Below are positions 54,255 to 62,900 of a stretch of 64,000 nt of DNA, one piece after another; position 1 is the first letter of the stretch, and every line of letters begins with the position of its first letter. Under the pieces are notes generated by a model. The model searched no databases. It worked only from the letters and a program-made list of their open reading frames with translations, and was not told where the DNA came from. The stretch covers positions 682,001-746,000 of the forward strand of contig NZ_CP010429.1 of the NCBI RefSeq assembly GCF_000974425.1, in the 5' to 3' direction. This DNA comes from Spirosoma radiotolerans (GTDB lineage Bacteria; Bacteroidota; Bacteroidia; Cytophagales; Spirosomataceae). Made by a program: the position numbers and the translations under genes.

Positions 54255-55331
54255 TTAAGCAATGGATTGCCATTCGGCCATGAGTTCACTAACGGCCCGA
54301 ACGATTGCCTCGGGCGACGCTTCCGGTCCGGGAGAGGCTGGAAATTGTTGTAAGAGTGTATTCTTTGAGCGTAAGCTGGGGGGTACATCGAAATACAGAA
54401 CCCGGTTGGGCACCAGCCAGGGCGTATGCTGGGGATTCGTTTTGGCATAAAGCACCACCACAGGCGTTCCGACAGCAGCCGCAATATGCACCGGGCCCGT
54501 ATTGTTGGCGATGAGCAGGGGCGCTTCGGCAATGACACCCGCCAACTGCCCAATGGTGAGCTGGCCCGCCAGATCCACCACCTGCCCAGTTAGCTCATTC
54601 TGGATCGTTTGGGTCAATGGCTGTTCGTCTTTGGTGCCGGTCAGCACAACCTGATAATCGAACTCCTGCATAAGCCGGTCAGCGGCCTGGGTAAACTTCT
54701 CGGCCGGGTAGCGCCGTTTGGCTTCACTGACGCCTGGATGCAGGACTAGCCAGGGCCGGTGGAAATCAATCCCGGCGGCTGTAAGTTTTTGCCGGGCCAG
54801 CTGTCGGTCCATCATTGGTAACCGGAATGACAGGCGCTGGTCATCGGTGTAGCAGCCAATTCGCTGCACCAGTTCCAGTTGCCGGATGACTTCGTGGCGG
54901 GTTGCGACCAGCACTTCAGGATCAGGCACCCAGTCGGTTATGAGTTCGTATGGGTTCTCGCGGCAGTAGCCCAGCACCCTGGGAATACCGGCCATATAAC
55001 ACAGCATGGCAGCCGGTAGCGGGCTCTGGCTCTGCACCGTGAAAAGAATGGCTTCATCGAACGAGTGCTGACGTAGCTGGTTCGCCAGTTCTATAATTTG
55101 CTCCGGCTGATTGTTCTTTCCTGCTACCCAGGGTACGTCGAACGAAATAACGTCATCCACATCAGGGATGAAGTCGGCAACAGCCGCGCCCACCGGGGAG
55201 GTCAGTAAGGTCAGGTGACAGTTGGGCCAGGTCGTTTTGATGGCCCGAAAGGCCGGGCTCGTCATCAACACATCGCCTAAGTTATCCAGCCTGACACATA
55301 CTATCCGCAAGCCATCTTTCCAAAAATCCAT
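54255..55331 (-). CDS. Glycosyltransferase family 9 (heptosyltransferase-like)
   Basis: A 358-residue GT9 with the family start IVCVRLDNLGDVLMTSPAF (about 9-27), the mid-protein WLVLHPGVSEAKRRYPAEKF and the C-terminal NNTGPVHIAAAVGTPVVVLY. It shares its scheme with the GT9 at 50418 but is clearly a separate gene, not a recent duplicate. It precedes the carbamoyltransferase in the operon. Heptose is the usual sugar of the family and fits the heptose-phosphatase-type gene upstream. Confidence 0.88.
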   Translation of the reverse strand: MDFWKDGLRIVCVRLDNLGDVLMTSPAFRAIKTTWPNCHLTLLTSPVGAAVADFIPDVDDVISFDVPWVAGKNNQPEQIIELANQLRQHSFDEAILFTVQSQSPLPAAMLCYMAGIPRVLGYCRENPYELITDWVPDPEVLVATRHEVIRQLELVQRIGCYTDDQRLSFRLPMMDRQLARQKLTAAGIDFHRPWLVLHPGVSEAKRRYPAEKFTQAADRLMQEFDYQVVLTGTKDEQPLTQTIQNELTGQVVDLAGQLTIGQLAGVIAEAPLLIANNTGPVHIAAAVGTPVVVLYAKTNPQHTPWLVPNRVLYFDVPPSLRSKNTLLQQFPASPGPEASPEAIVRAVSELMAEWQSIA

Positions 55332-55392
55332 ATCGTTGCGGTCATTCGTTGTGCACTTCTTTTTTGGGTCTGACTTGAAGGTCTGTCGCTAT

Positions 55393-55535
55393 TTCTATTT
55401 TCGTGGTTCGTGTCCTCATTTCCATTCCCATGGTCCGTGACGACACGGACCACTCACGTGTCAGCAACACCATTCGGTCTCAGGTGGTCCGTGAGGACAC
55501 GGACCACGGACATACAAACAAACCACGGAAATAGA
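55393..55535. repeat. GGTCCG-core repeat element, copy 3
   Basis: Outer inverted repeats TCTATTTTCGTGG (55393-55405) and CCACGGAAATAGA (55523-55535) enclose two 20-bp palindromes, GGTCCGTG-ACGA-CACGGACC (55432-55451) and a second at 55486-55505, with a middle block complementary to that of the 27.3 kb copy. It interrupts the glycan operon between the GT9 and phosphatase genes. Confidence 0.7.
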
Positions 55536-55551
55536 GTTGAAGGAAAATCGC

Positions 55552-56139
55552 TCAGACAGCATCTTGCTGTCTGGTACACCTGGCTGTCTCCCTCAACATA
55601 TACTCCGTTGCTTCGCTGAGCGTAGCGGCTGTTGTGGTTGGCTGCCGGTGGGCGTTCATCAACCACTCCGTTTCGTTTCCCCGGTCAAGCAATATCGTCC
55701 GACAACCCGCCCGGTTGCCTGCCTCAACATCGTTCAGAATATCGCCCACCATCCACGACTGGCTCAGGTCTATCCGGTGTTCCTGAGCTGCTTTCATCAG
55801 CAGACCCGGTTCAGGCTTTCGGCAGAGGCAGGATCCGGCATAGGGCTGTACCGATCCATTAGGGTCATGTGGGCAATAGTAAAACCCATCGGGCTCCGCT
55901 CCGAATGGGGCCAATAGTCGGGTCAGCCGTTCCCAAACTCCGGCCAGGTCATTTTCCGTAAAGCGCCCCCGAGCAACGCCCGATTGGTTGGAAATAATAA
56001 TCAGCTTGTAACCAGCCGTCTTCAAGCGGTATAGGCTATCGCCAGCATCCGGATAAAGGGTGATTCTGGCCGGGTCAACATTATACGGAATGTCAGGAAT
56101 CAGGGTACCATCTTTATCCCAGAAAACAGCCTTGTTCAC
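55552..56139 (-). CDS. HAD-IIIA phosphatase, GmhB/heptose-bisphosphate type
   Basis: A 195-residue HAD phosphatase. The nucleophile motif FWDKDGTL (Asp8, Asp10) and the ISNQSGVARG, GDILNDVEAG motifs are clear. A zinc-type Cys cluster (YYCPHDP, SCLCRKPEPG) is the mark of D-glycero-D-manno-heptose-1,7-bisphosphate 7-phosphatase and of histidinol phosphatases. Given two heptosyltransferase-type genes nearby, the heptose role is favoured (inference). The gene overlaps the upstream GT4 gene by 4 bp (ATGA), indicating coupling. Confidence 0.85.
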   Translation of the reverse strand: MNKAVFWDKDGTLIPDIPYNVDPARITLYPDAGDSLYRLKTAGYKLIIISNQSGVARGRFTENDLAGVWERLTRLLAPFGAEPDGFYYCPHDPNGSVQPYAGSCLCRKPEPGLLMKAAQEHRIDLSQSWMVGDILNDVEAGNRAGCRTILLDRGNETEWLMNAHRQPTTTAATLSEATEYMLRETARCTRQQDAV

Positions 56140-57443
56140 GGCATTCCCGGCATCTGAAGTGACGAAGCCTGGTGATCCGCTGTCCGTAGCCGAATACTTT
56201 TCCGGATACGCCCATTGGTGACCAGGTCATACAGATCTGCCGTTTGCTGCGCCACCCGCGCCCAGGTATAGCCTTCTTTTACGTGGCTGATGGCCTGCTG
56301 GCTGTATCGCTGACGAAGCGATTTATTGCTAATCAGCACGGCCAGTTTCTCGGCCAATGCCGATGAATCGTTTGGCGGTACCAGAAATCCCGTTTTGTTA
56401 ATCAGAACCGTATGCTTGATGCCTCCAACAGCGGCCCCGATCACGGGTGTTCCGCAGGCCATAGCCTCCAGGGGCGTAATGCCGAAAGGCTCGTACCAGG
56501 GTGTTGTCACGAACACATCGGCCGCGCTGTAATAATGCCGAAGTTCGTCGCGGTTACGGCTTCCGGTAAAGGTGACCAGATGAGCCACGCCCAGGTCAGT
56601 TGCCAGTTGCTGGAGCCGCCCGATTTCGGGCGTGAGCGTCGGGTCCGGATTTCGGGAATCACCGCCCACAACCAGGAGCCTTGCCGCGATACCGTGCCGT
56701 TGCAGCAGCAGCGATACCGCCCGGATGACATTGTCGACACCTTTGCGGGGAACCATCCGGCCCAGTTGCAGCAGCAAGGGTTCTTCGGCGTTGAGGCCGA
56801 GGGTTTGGCGCGCTAATTCCTGCCTGATCGGGAAGAAATCCTGCGGGTTATAGCCGTTCGGAATGATCGTAATTTTTTGGGCGTCGGCTCCGTAAAGCTT
56901 CAGCAAGTCGTCGCTATCCTGCGGGCAAAGCGCCACAATGCCGTCGGCTTCCTGCATGATTCGCTGTTCAAGGCGTGTTCGTTCGATGGGAAAACCGTCG
57001 CTGCTGCCCTGGCATAGCCGTCGGACCAGCCCCAGTGCATGAAACGTAATGATAAATGGAATCCGGAACTCCCGTTTGAGCTGCATGGCCACCAGGCCCG
57101 ACATAAAGAAGTGGGCGTGGACGACCGAATAGGTGAGCGCCTGCTTGCGGATAAAGCGGCTCATGTTCCGGGCAAACTCATCCATGTGCGGGAGTAGATC
57201 CTCCTTGGCTAAACAGTCTTGTGCGCCGGCCGTGATATGAATGACCCGTATGCGGGGGTGCCACTGGACAATTTCTGGCGCCATTGGCGAACAGCACCGG
57301 GTGAATACGTCGACGGTAAACCCCAGCCGGGCTAACTCTTTTGCCAGTTCGGCCACAGCAATGTTCTGTCCGCCCGCGTCGATGCCACCGACGGTTGCCA
57401 GGGGAGACGCATGTTCGGAAATAAGCGCTAGCCTCTTGTCCAT
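56136..57443 (-). CDS. Glycosyltransferase family 4 (sucrose-synthase-like type)
   Basis: A 435-residue GT-B transferase. The N-terminal GGIDAGGQNIAVAELAKEL (about 18-37) is the glycine-rich acceptor loop of the sucrose-phosphate-synthase-like branch, and HAHFFMSGLVAMQLK (about 110), LLQLGRMVPRKGVDNV and EPFGITPLEAMACGTPVIG (EX7E motif) follow. It is the promoter-proximal gene of the cluster and overlaps the phosphatase by 4 bp. Donor sugar and linkage are unknown. Confidence 0.9.
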   Translation of the reverse strand: MDKRLALISEHASPLATVGGIDAGGQNIAVAELAKELARLGFTVDVFTRCCSPMAPEIVQWHPRIRVIHITAGAQDCLAKEDLLPHMDEFARNMSRFIRKQALTYSVVHAHFFMSGLVAMQLKREFRIPFIITFHALGLVRRLCQGSSDGFPIERTRLEQRIMQEADGIVALCPQDSDDLLKLYGADAQKITIIPNGYNPQDFFPIRQELARQTLGLNAEEPLLLQLGRMVPRKGVDNVIRAVSLLLQRHGIAARLLVVGGDSRNPDPTLTPEIGRLQQLATDLGVAHLVTFTGSRNRDELRHYYSAADVFVTTPWYEPFGITPLEAMACGTPVIGAAVGGIKHTVLINKTGFLVPPNDSSALAEKLAVLISNKSLRQRYSQQAISHVKEGYTWARVAQQTADLYDLVTNGRIRKSIRLRTADHQASSLQMPGMP

Positions 57444-57687
57444 AGCCTATTCGCGGTTTTATGTTGAGTAGAATTGTCCATCGTACAGGGCTTAACTACA
57501 CCTTACAGGTCACAGTTAGTATCCAGGCGTATGACGAAGCGTTTATGTTCAAAAAGTGAGGTAGCGGACTCCGGTCAAAAAAAGGCGGGCGAAACCGATT
57601 TTGTGAAAAACAGTTGGCTGGCTAGCGCGGTTAGGCATCTCGATGTAAACGGGCCAGCAGACGCCTGAACCCATTAATTTACCTGCA
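57444..57687. promoter_or_regulatory. Divergent promoter region of the glycan genes
   Basis: A 244-bp gap between the leftward GT4 operon and the rightward GT4 gene. A 64-codon frame at 57474 is unlike any protein and was not accepted as a gene. No clear promoter box. Confidence 0.35.
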
Positions 57688-58647
57688 ATGAGACGACTGA
57701 ATATACTGATCTGGCACATTCATGGGGCCTATTTAACGGCCATTACCCAGGCCGAACACAACTGGTATCTGCCCACAAAGCCTGGAGCACCCGAAGGCTA
57801 CAGCGGCCGGGGCAAGGATTCGACCATGCCCGACTATGTGCGTGAAGTACCGGCCGATGCGGTGCGAAACCTCGATCTTGACCTGGTTATTTGTCAGACG
57901 CCCCGGAATTACCAAACCGATCGGTTCGAGATTCTATCGCTGGCTCAGCGGCAGTTGCCCACTATCTACCTCGAACACAATACGCCCGAGCCGCACCCCA
58001 CCGACTCCCGGCACCCGGCGGCCGATGATCCGGGGGCGGTGCTTATTCATGTAACAAACTACAATCGGCTGATGTGGGATAATGGCCAGACACCCACTCG
58101 AGTGATCAATCATAGCGTGGCTATAGATACCTCGGTTCGCTACACCGGTCGGCATAAGCAGGGGATTGTGGTGGTGAATGAACTGCAACGCCGGGGGCGC
58201 ATGGCCGGCTTCGATCTGTTTGAGCAGTTTCGGCAGCGGCTTCCGCTCACGGTAGTCGGGATGAAATCAGCCGAGATCGGGGGCATTGGCGAAATTCACT
58301 ATAGCCAACTGCACCAGACGGTGGCTGAGTATCGGTTTCTGTTCAGTCCGATGCGTTACAGCAGTTTGCCCCTGGCCGTGATTGAAGCGATGACGATTGG
58401 CATGCCCATTGTGGCCCTGGCCACGACCGAATTACCCCGAGTTATTCAGAATGGCGTTCACGGGTTTGTCTCGACGGACCCCGACGAACTGATGGACGCC
58501 ATGGAGCAGTTGCTAGACAATCCGGCGGAAGCCCGGCGCATGGGCGACAATGCCCGCGAGCTGGCCCGGCGAGATTTTGGGCTGGACCGGTTTGTGGCCG
58601 ATTGGAATGCGGTGTTTGCCGAATTAACGCAAGCGGTAATGAGTTAG
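57688..58647 (+). CDS. Glycosyltransferase family 4-like protein
   Basis: A 319-residue GT-B type transferase. The N-terminal half (ILIWHIHGAYLTAITQAEHN, LDLVICQTPRNYQTDRFEIL) is divergent, while the C-terminal half shows the family 4 donor site (FLFSPMRYSSLPLAVIEAMT, IGMPIVALATTELPRVI) and the terminal ARDFG-like helix. It is transcribed away from the glycan operon but probably serves the same glycan. Confidence 0.8.
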   Translation: MRRLNILIWHIHGAYLTAITQAEHNWYLPTKPGAPEGYSGRGKDSTMPDYVREVPADAVRNLDLDLVICQTPRNYQTDRFEILSLAQRQLPTIYLEHNTPEPHPTDSRHPAADDPGAVLIHVTNYNRLMWDNGQTPTRVINHSVAIDTSVRYTGRHKQGIVVVNELQRRGRMAGFDLFEQFRQRLPLTVVGMKSAEIGGIGEIHYSQLHQTVAEYRFLFSPMRYSSLPLAVIEAMTIGMPIVALATTELPRVIQNGVHGFVSTDPDELMDAMEQLLDNPAEARRMGDNARELARRDFGLDRFVADWNAVFAELTQAVMS

Positions 58648-58655
58648 CGGGTAAT

Positions 58656-58743
58656 TAGTTGAATTCCTCCGTGGTCCGTGCGGTCGGCGTTCCGATCCTC
58701 ATGGGCCACGGAGAAGGTACAACCTGATCGTTTAATTCAACTA
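58656..58743. repeat. GGTCCG-core inverted repeat, copy 4
   Basis: Nested inverted repeats: outer TAGTTGAATT (58656-58665) with AATTCAACTA (58734-58743), and inner CTCCGTGGTCC with GGGCCACGGAG at about 58667-58713. It lies between two convergent genes. Confidence 0.55.
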
Positions 58744-58781
58744 GTGAGGCAACGGCCCTCTGTCAGGCTATTCCCGCGTTA

Positions 58782-59816
58782 TCAGGCCGGTTTCTGAAGG
58801 AATTGTTCCTGTTGAAAAATGAATTGATGCAGCTTTTCAGCCCGCGCCCGGTTTTCGGTAGCCTTGGTGAAAAACCGCTTGGCCATCGGTTCATCACCAC
58901 CCAGGGCAGATGCTTTCCCCGATTCTTCGAGCAGAATGATCGCTTCTTCGATAGCCCGTACCGATTTCCACAGGTTATCTTCAATGGATTTGTCCACTTC
59001 GGCCAACAAGGCCCCCGCCGTGTAGGTATGGCCTGTATGACACCGGTAGCGAATCAGTTTGCCTTCGGTCCATCGAACCAGTACACCATGGCATTCCGGG
59101 CAGGCAAGGGGGGATAATTCACCAATGTCTAGAGTTCCCATCTCAAAGGCATTTTTCTGAGCAGCAATGTTAATTTCCGTTCGCAGTCTATGGGCCTCTT
59201 CTTCAGAGAGTTCTGGGGTCTCCGGAGCGTACTCCGTCGTGACTTGACAAAGCAGCTTTCCCAGTTCGGTGAGCGGGGCAACGTAATCAACATTAACGTA
59301 TTCGAGCACACTGGCGGGCATGCTGGAAAACTTGGCGTCGTCGGGTTCCTGAACAATGCCCAGGCCGCCCAATCGCTTGATTGACCACATACCCGATGTG
59401 CCATCGTCGAGCAAACCGGTTAACACAACGCCTACCACCCGCGACCCGAAGGTGTAGGCCGCCGATCGGAACAGCGCATCAATGGACGGACGGAATCGGT
59501 TTTCTTTAGGACCTTTTTTCACCAGCACCCGATCCTTCTCAACCAGCAGGTGGTGGTCGGGTGGGGCCAGATAGATGTGTCCCGGCTGAATGGGGTCGCC
59601 ATCGGTAGGGTGTACTGCTTTGAGCGAACCGGCATGGTTTAAAATCTCCGGCAGCATACTGATCGCATAAGGGGCTACATGTTGTACAATAAAAATGGGT
59701 GCCTTAAAGTCAGCCGGTAAAGAGGTTACTAACTCCTTGAGAGCCTGAACACCTCCGGCCGACGAGCCGATGACAACTATATCCCGTTTCGCCATTTTTG
59801 TGGTACTTACATGCAT
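58782..59816 (-). CDS. CheB-type methylesterase/regulator with zinc-ribbon C-terminus
   Basis: A 344-residue protein. Residues about 10-190 are a CheB methylesterase domain with the catalytic triad Ser18/19 in GSSAGG, His46 in VQHV and Asp near 137-138 in LLDDGTSG. There is no receiver domain. The C-terminal part (about 205-344) carries a zinc-ribbon-like Cys cluster (ACPECHG.., IRYRCHTGHTY) and helices. Because no chemoreceptor or flagellar gene is near, it may act on the neighbouring CheB-CheR-kinase signalling protein rather than on chemotaxis. A second in-frame ATG at 59795 is an alternative start. Confidence 0.85.
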   Translation of the reverse strand: MHVSTTKMAKRDIVVIGSSAGGVQALKELVTSLPADFKAPIFIVQHVAPYAISMLPEILNHAGSLKAVHPTDGDPIQPGHIYLAPPDHHLLVEKDRVLVKKGPKENRFRPSIDALFRSAAYTFGSRVVGVVLTGLLDDGTSGMWSIKRLGGLGIVQEPDDAKFSSMPASVLEYVNVDYVAPLTELGKLLCQVTTEYAPETPELSEEEAHRLRTEINIAAQKNAFEMGTLDIGELSPLACPECHGVLVRWTEGKLIRYRCHTGHTYTAGALLAEVDKSIEDNLWKSVRAIEEAIILLEESGKASALGGDEPMAKRFFTKATENRARAEKLHQFIFQQEQFLQKPA

Positions 59817-59967
59817 ACTAACTACTCGGTTCGTCCTTTTTTTACTGTCTAGCTATTTGTAAGTTTCGGCTTTGATGTGCCTGTATTCGGTCCGTACGTT
59901 GACGGGTTGATGCCGAAATAAATTACTCAACAACTGAACCACCAATTGGTTTACTCACAAACTGTAC

Positions 59968-62900
59968 ATGATGCCTCAACACCCTTCCTCAATAGATCTG
60001 CAGCCCGGCAAAATACCACCCGTACCCGTTGTCGCGATTGGCGCGTCGGCTGGCGGCATGGAAGCTTTTTCCGAACTGTTGGCAAACCTGTCGCCCACTA
60101 CCGGATTGGCTTATGTATATATTCAGCACCTGAGCCCAACCTACGAAAGTCAACTGACAGCCATTTTGAGTCGGGTAACGCAGATGCCCGTTCAGGAAGC
60201 CGAGCACCTGCTTCGGGTGGAAGCTAATAAGGTTTACATTATTCCGCCCAATAAAAATATGGAGATTATCGACGGGGTGCTGACCCTGATGCCCCGTCGG
60301 CGGAAAGCTGAGCCGGAATCGGATAGCACTCTGGAATTATTCCAGCATTTGCCCATTGACCAGTTTTTTGTATCCCTGGCCGAACGCCAAAAAGAGGGCG
60401 CTATTGGGGTTGTGCTGTCCGGTATGGCACACGACGGTACGCTGGGTTTGCGGGCTATCAAAGTGGCCGGAGGAATTACCTTTGCCCAGGATTCGACGGC
60501 CAAATACATAAGTATGCCGCAATCGGCCATTGCCGAGGGCGTTGTCGATCTGGTTTTACCCCCTCGATTGATAGCGGCCGAACTGGAGCGGCTTAGCCAG
60601 CAGCCGGCTATCTTTCAGCAAACGATACAGGCCGAATCGTTGCCTGCAACAGATGACGCCCTAGAGGAAGACCTGCGGGCTATCATTCAATTCCTGAGAA
60701 AAGCCATCGACGTCGACTTCAGTCAGTACAAAATGACCACCATCCATCGGCGCATCATCCGGCGCATGGTACTCTACAAACAGGAAACCCTGAAAGACTA
60801 CCTGCACTATTTACGGTTGCACCCGGCGGAACCAGGTCTGTTGTACAATGATCTACTCATCAACGTAACCAGTTTTTTCAGGGATGAAGAAACAATGACT
60901 TTCCTAAAAACGGATATACTGCCCAGGCTCATCAAGCGCAAATCCGAGCGCAGTCCGCTTCGAATATGGGTGCCGGGCTGTTCGACGGGGCAGGAAGCCT
61001 ATTCGCTGGCCATGATGCTCGTAGAACTATTCGCCGACGAAGCGCACTCGGTACCCGTTCAGATTTTTGCGACCGACCTGAGTGAGATGGCCATTGGCCG
61101 GGCCAGGCAGGGTACCTATTCCCTGAGTGAAGTGGCAAACGTATCGCCCAGGCGCTTACAGCGCTTCTTTACGAAAAACCACACGACTTACCAGATCAGC
61201 AAAACCATACGGGACCTGTGCGTTTTTGCTCCGCACAACATTTTCAAGGATCCGCCTTTTTCCCGAATCGACCTGGTTAGTTGCCGAAACCTGTTGATTT
61301 ATGTCAACACGATATTACAACGAAAAGCACTGATCACGTTTCATTATGCGCTGAACCCTGATGGATATTTGTTGCTCGGGAAGTCCGAAACGGTTGGCTC
61401 TAAAGTATCTTTGTTTACGCCTGTTGAAAAGAATCACAAACTATTCAGCCGTAAAAATGAGCGGTCAGACAGTATAACGGTCAGTGAGGCCATTGTTGAT
61501 CGCCCGAACGGGAGCCAAGCGTCCCCCACATTGACTCCCAGAACTACTGGGGCCACTATCGGTAGACATCCATCAGGTAAAAGTCCTCAAGCTGTGAATG
61601 ATTTAGATAAACTGGTCGATCAGGTACTCCTGAACCACTTCAAGCCTGCCAGCGTACTGGTCGATCAGGAGTTGGACATCGTACAGTTCCGGGGAGAAAC
61701 CAGCCTGTACCTGGAACATGCATCGGGCCGGGCCAGCCTGAACCTGATGAAAATGGCACGCCCCTCGCTGGCCTTCGAGATTCGGAGCTCGATTCATAAA
61801 GTTCGCAGATCGGGTCAGCCAGTGCATAAGTCGGGCCTGCCAATCACGGTAAACGGGAAAAGTCACCTCGTTTCTATCGACGTGCTGCCAGTCGGCGATG
61901 GGACTGAAGAGCGCTTGTTTCTGATTCTTTTTCAGGAAGCTTCTCTGGCCATACCCGCCGGGTCGGAGTTGAGGGATGGTAATCATAACCCCCTGGAGGA
62001 AGAACTGGCTATTGTTCGGGAAGAGATGCGTGCCATCATTGAGGAGCATGAAATAGCGAATGAAGAGCTGCAATCAGCCAACGAAGAGATCGTGAGCAGC
62101 AACGAAGAGCTGCAAAGCATCAACGAAGAACTGGAAACGAGCAAAGAAGAAATTGAATCCACCAACGAAGAGCTTCAGACGATCAACCAGGAGTTGCAGC
62201 TTCGTAACGATCAGCTCACGGAAGCCTATATGTATGCCGAAGCCATCTTTTCGACCATTCGCGAGGCTACACTCGTGCTCGACAAAGACCTTCGGGTAAA
62301 AAGCGCCAACCAGGTCTTTTATCAGCTATACGGCATGAAGGAGGAGACGACTGTAGGGCGGCTGATCTACGAAATCGGTAACCGGCAGTGGGATATTCCA
62401 CGCCTGCGCGAATTGCTGGAGGAGGTCTTCCGGCAGGATAAGTTCATTCAGGGCTTCGAGATGAAGAACGTATTTCCGGATATTGGCGAAAAGGTAATGC
62501 GGGTACACGCCCGCCGGGTTATTCAACAGCAACGGCAGGAAGCCATTCTGCTGGCTATCGAAGACATCACCGAGCAGCGGCAGGTGCAGCAGATGATGGA
62601 AGAACGCCAGGTCTGGCTGAACGACATCATCGACTCGGCGCCTACGCTGATCTGGTTGGCCGGGACCGATAGCCGGTACACCTTCTTCAACAAAGCCTGG
62701 CTCAACTACACGGGTCATACGGTCAGTCAGGATACCGGACAGGGCTGGGTGAAAGACATTCACCCCGAAGACCGCGCGGAGTATGTGGCGTTGTATAAAA
62801 TCAGTTTTATTGCCAGAGAGCCGTATCAGGCCGAATACCGGCTGAAGCGAAGCGATGGGGAATACCGCTGGATGATGGAAAACGCGCAGCCTACGTTTGG

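Noticed and set aside
57474..57668. 64-codon plus-strand frame between the two GT4 genes
   Set aside because: No similarity to any family, no signal or ribosome-binding site, and it lies in a divergent promoter region.
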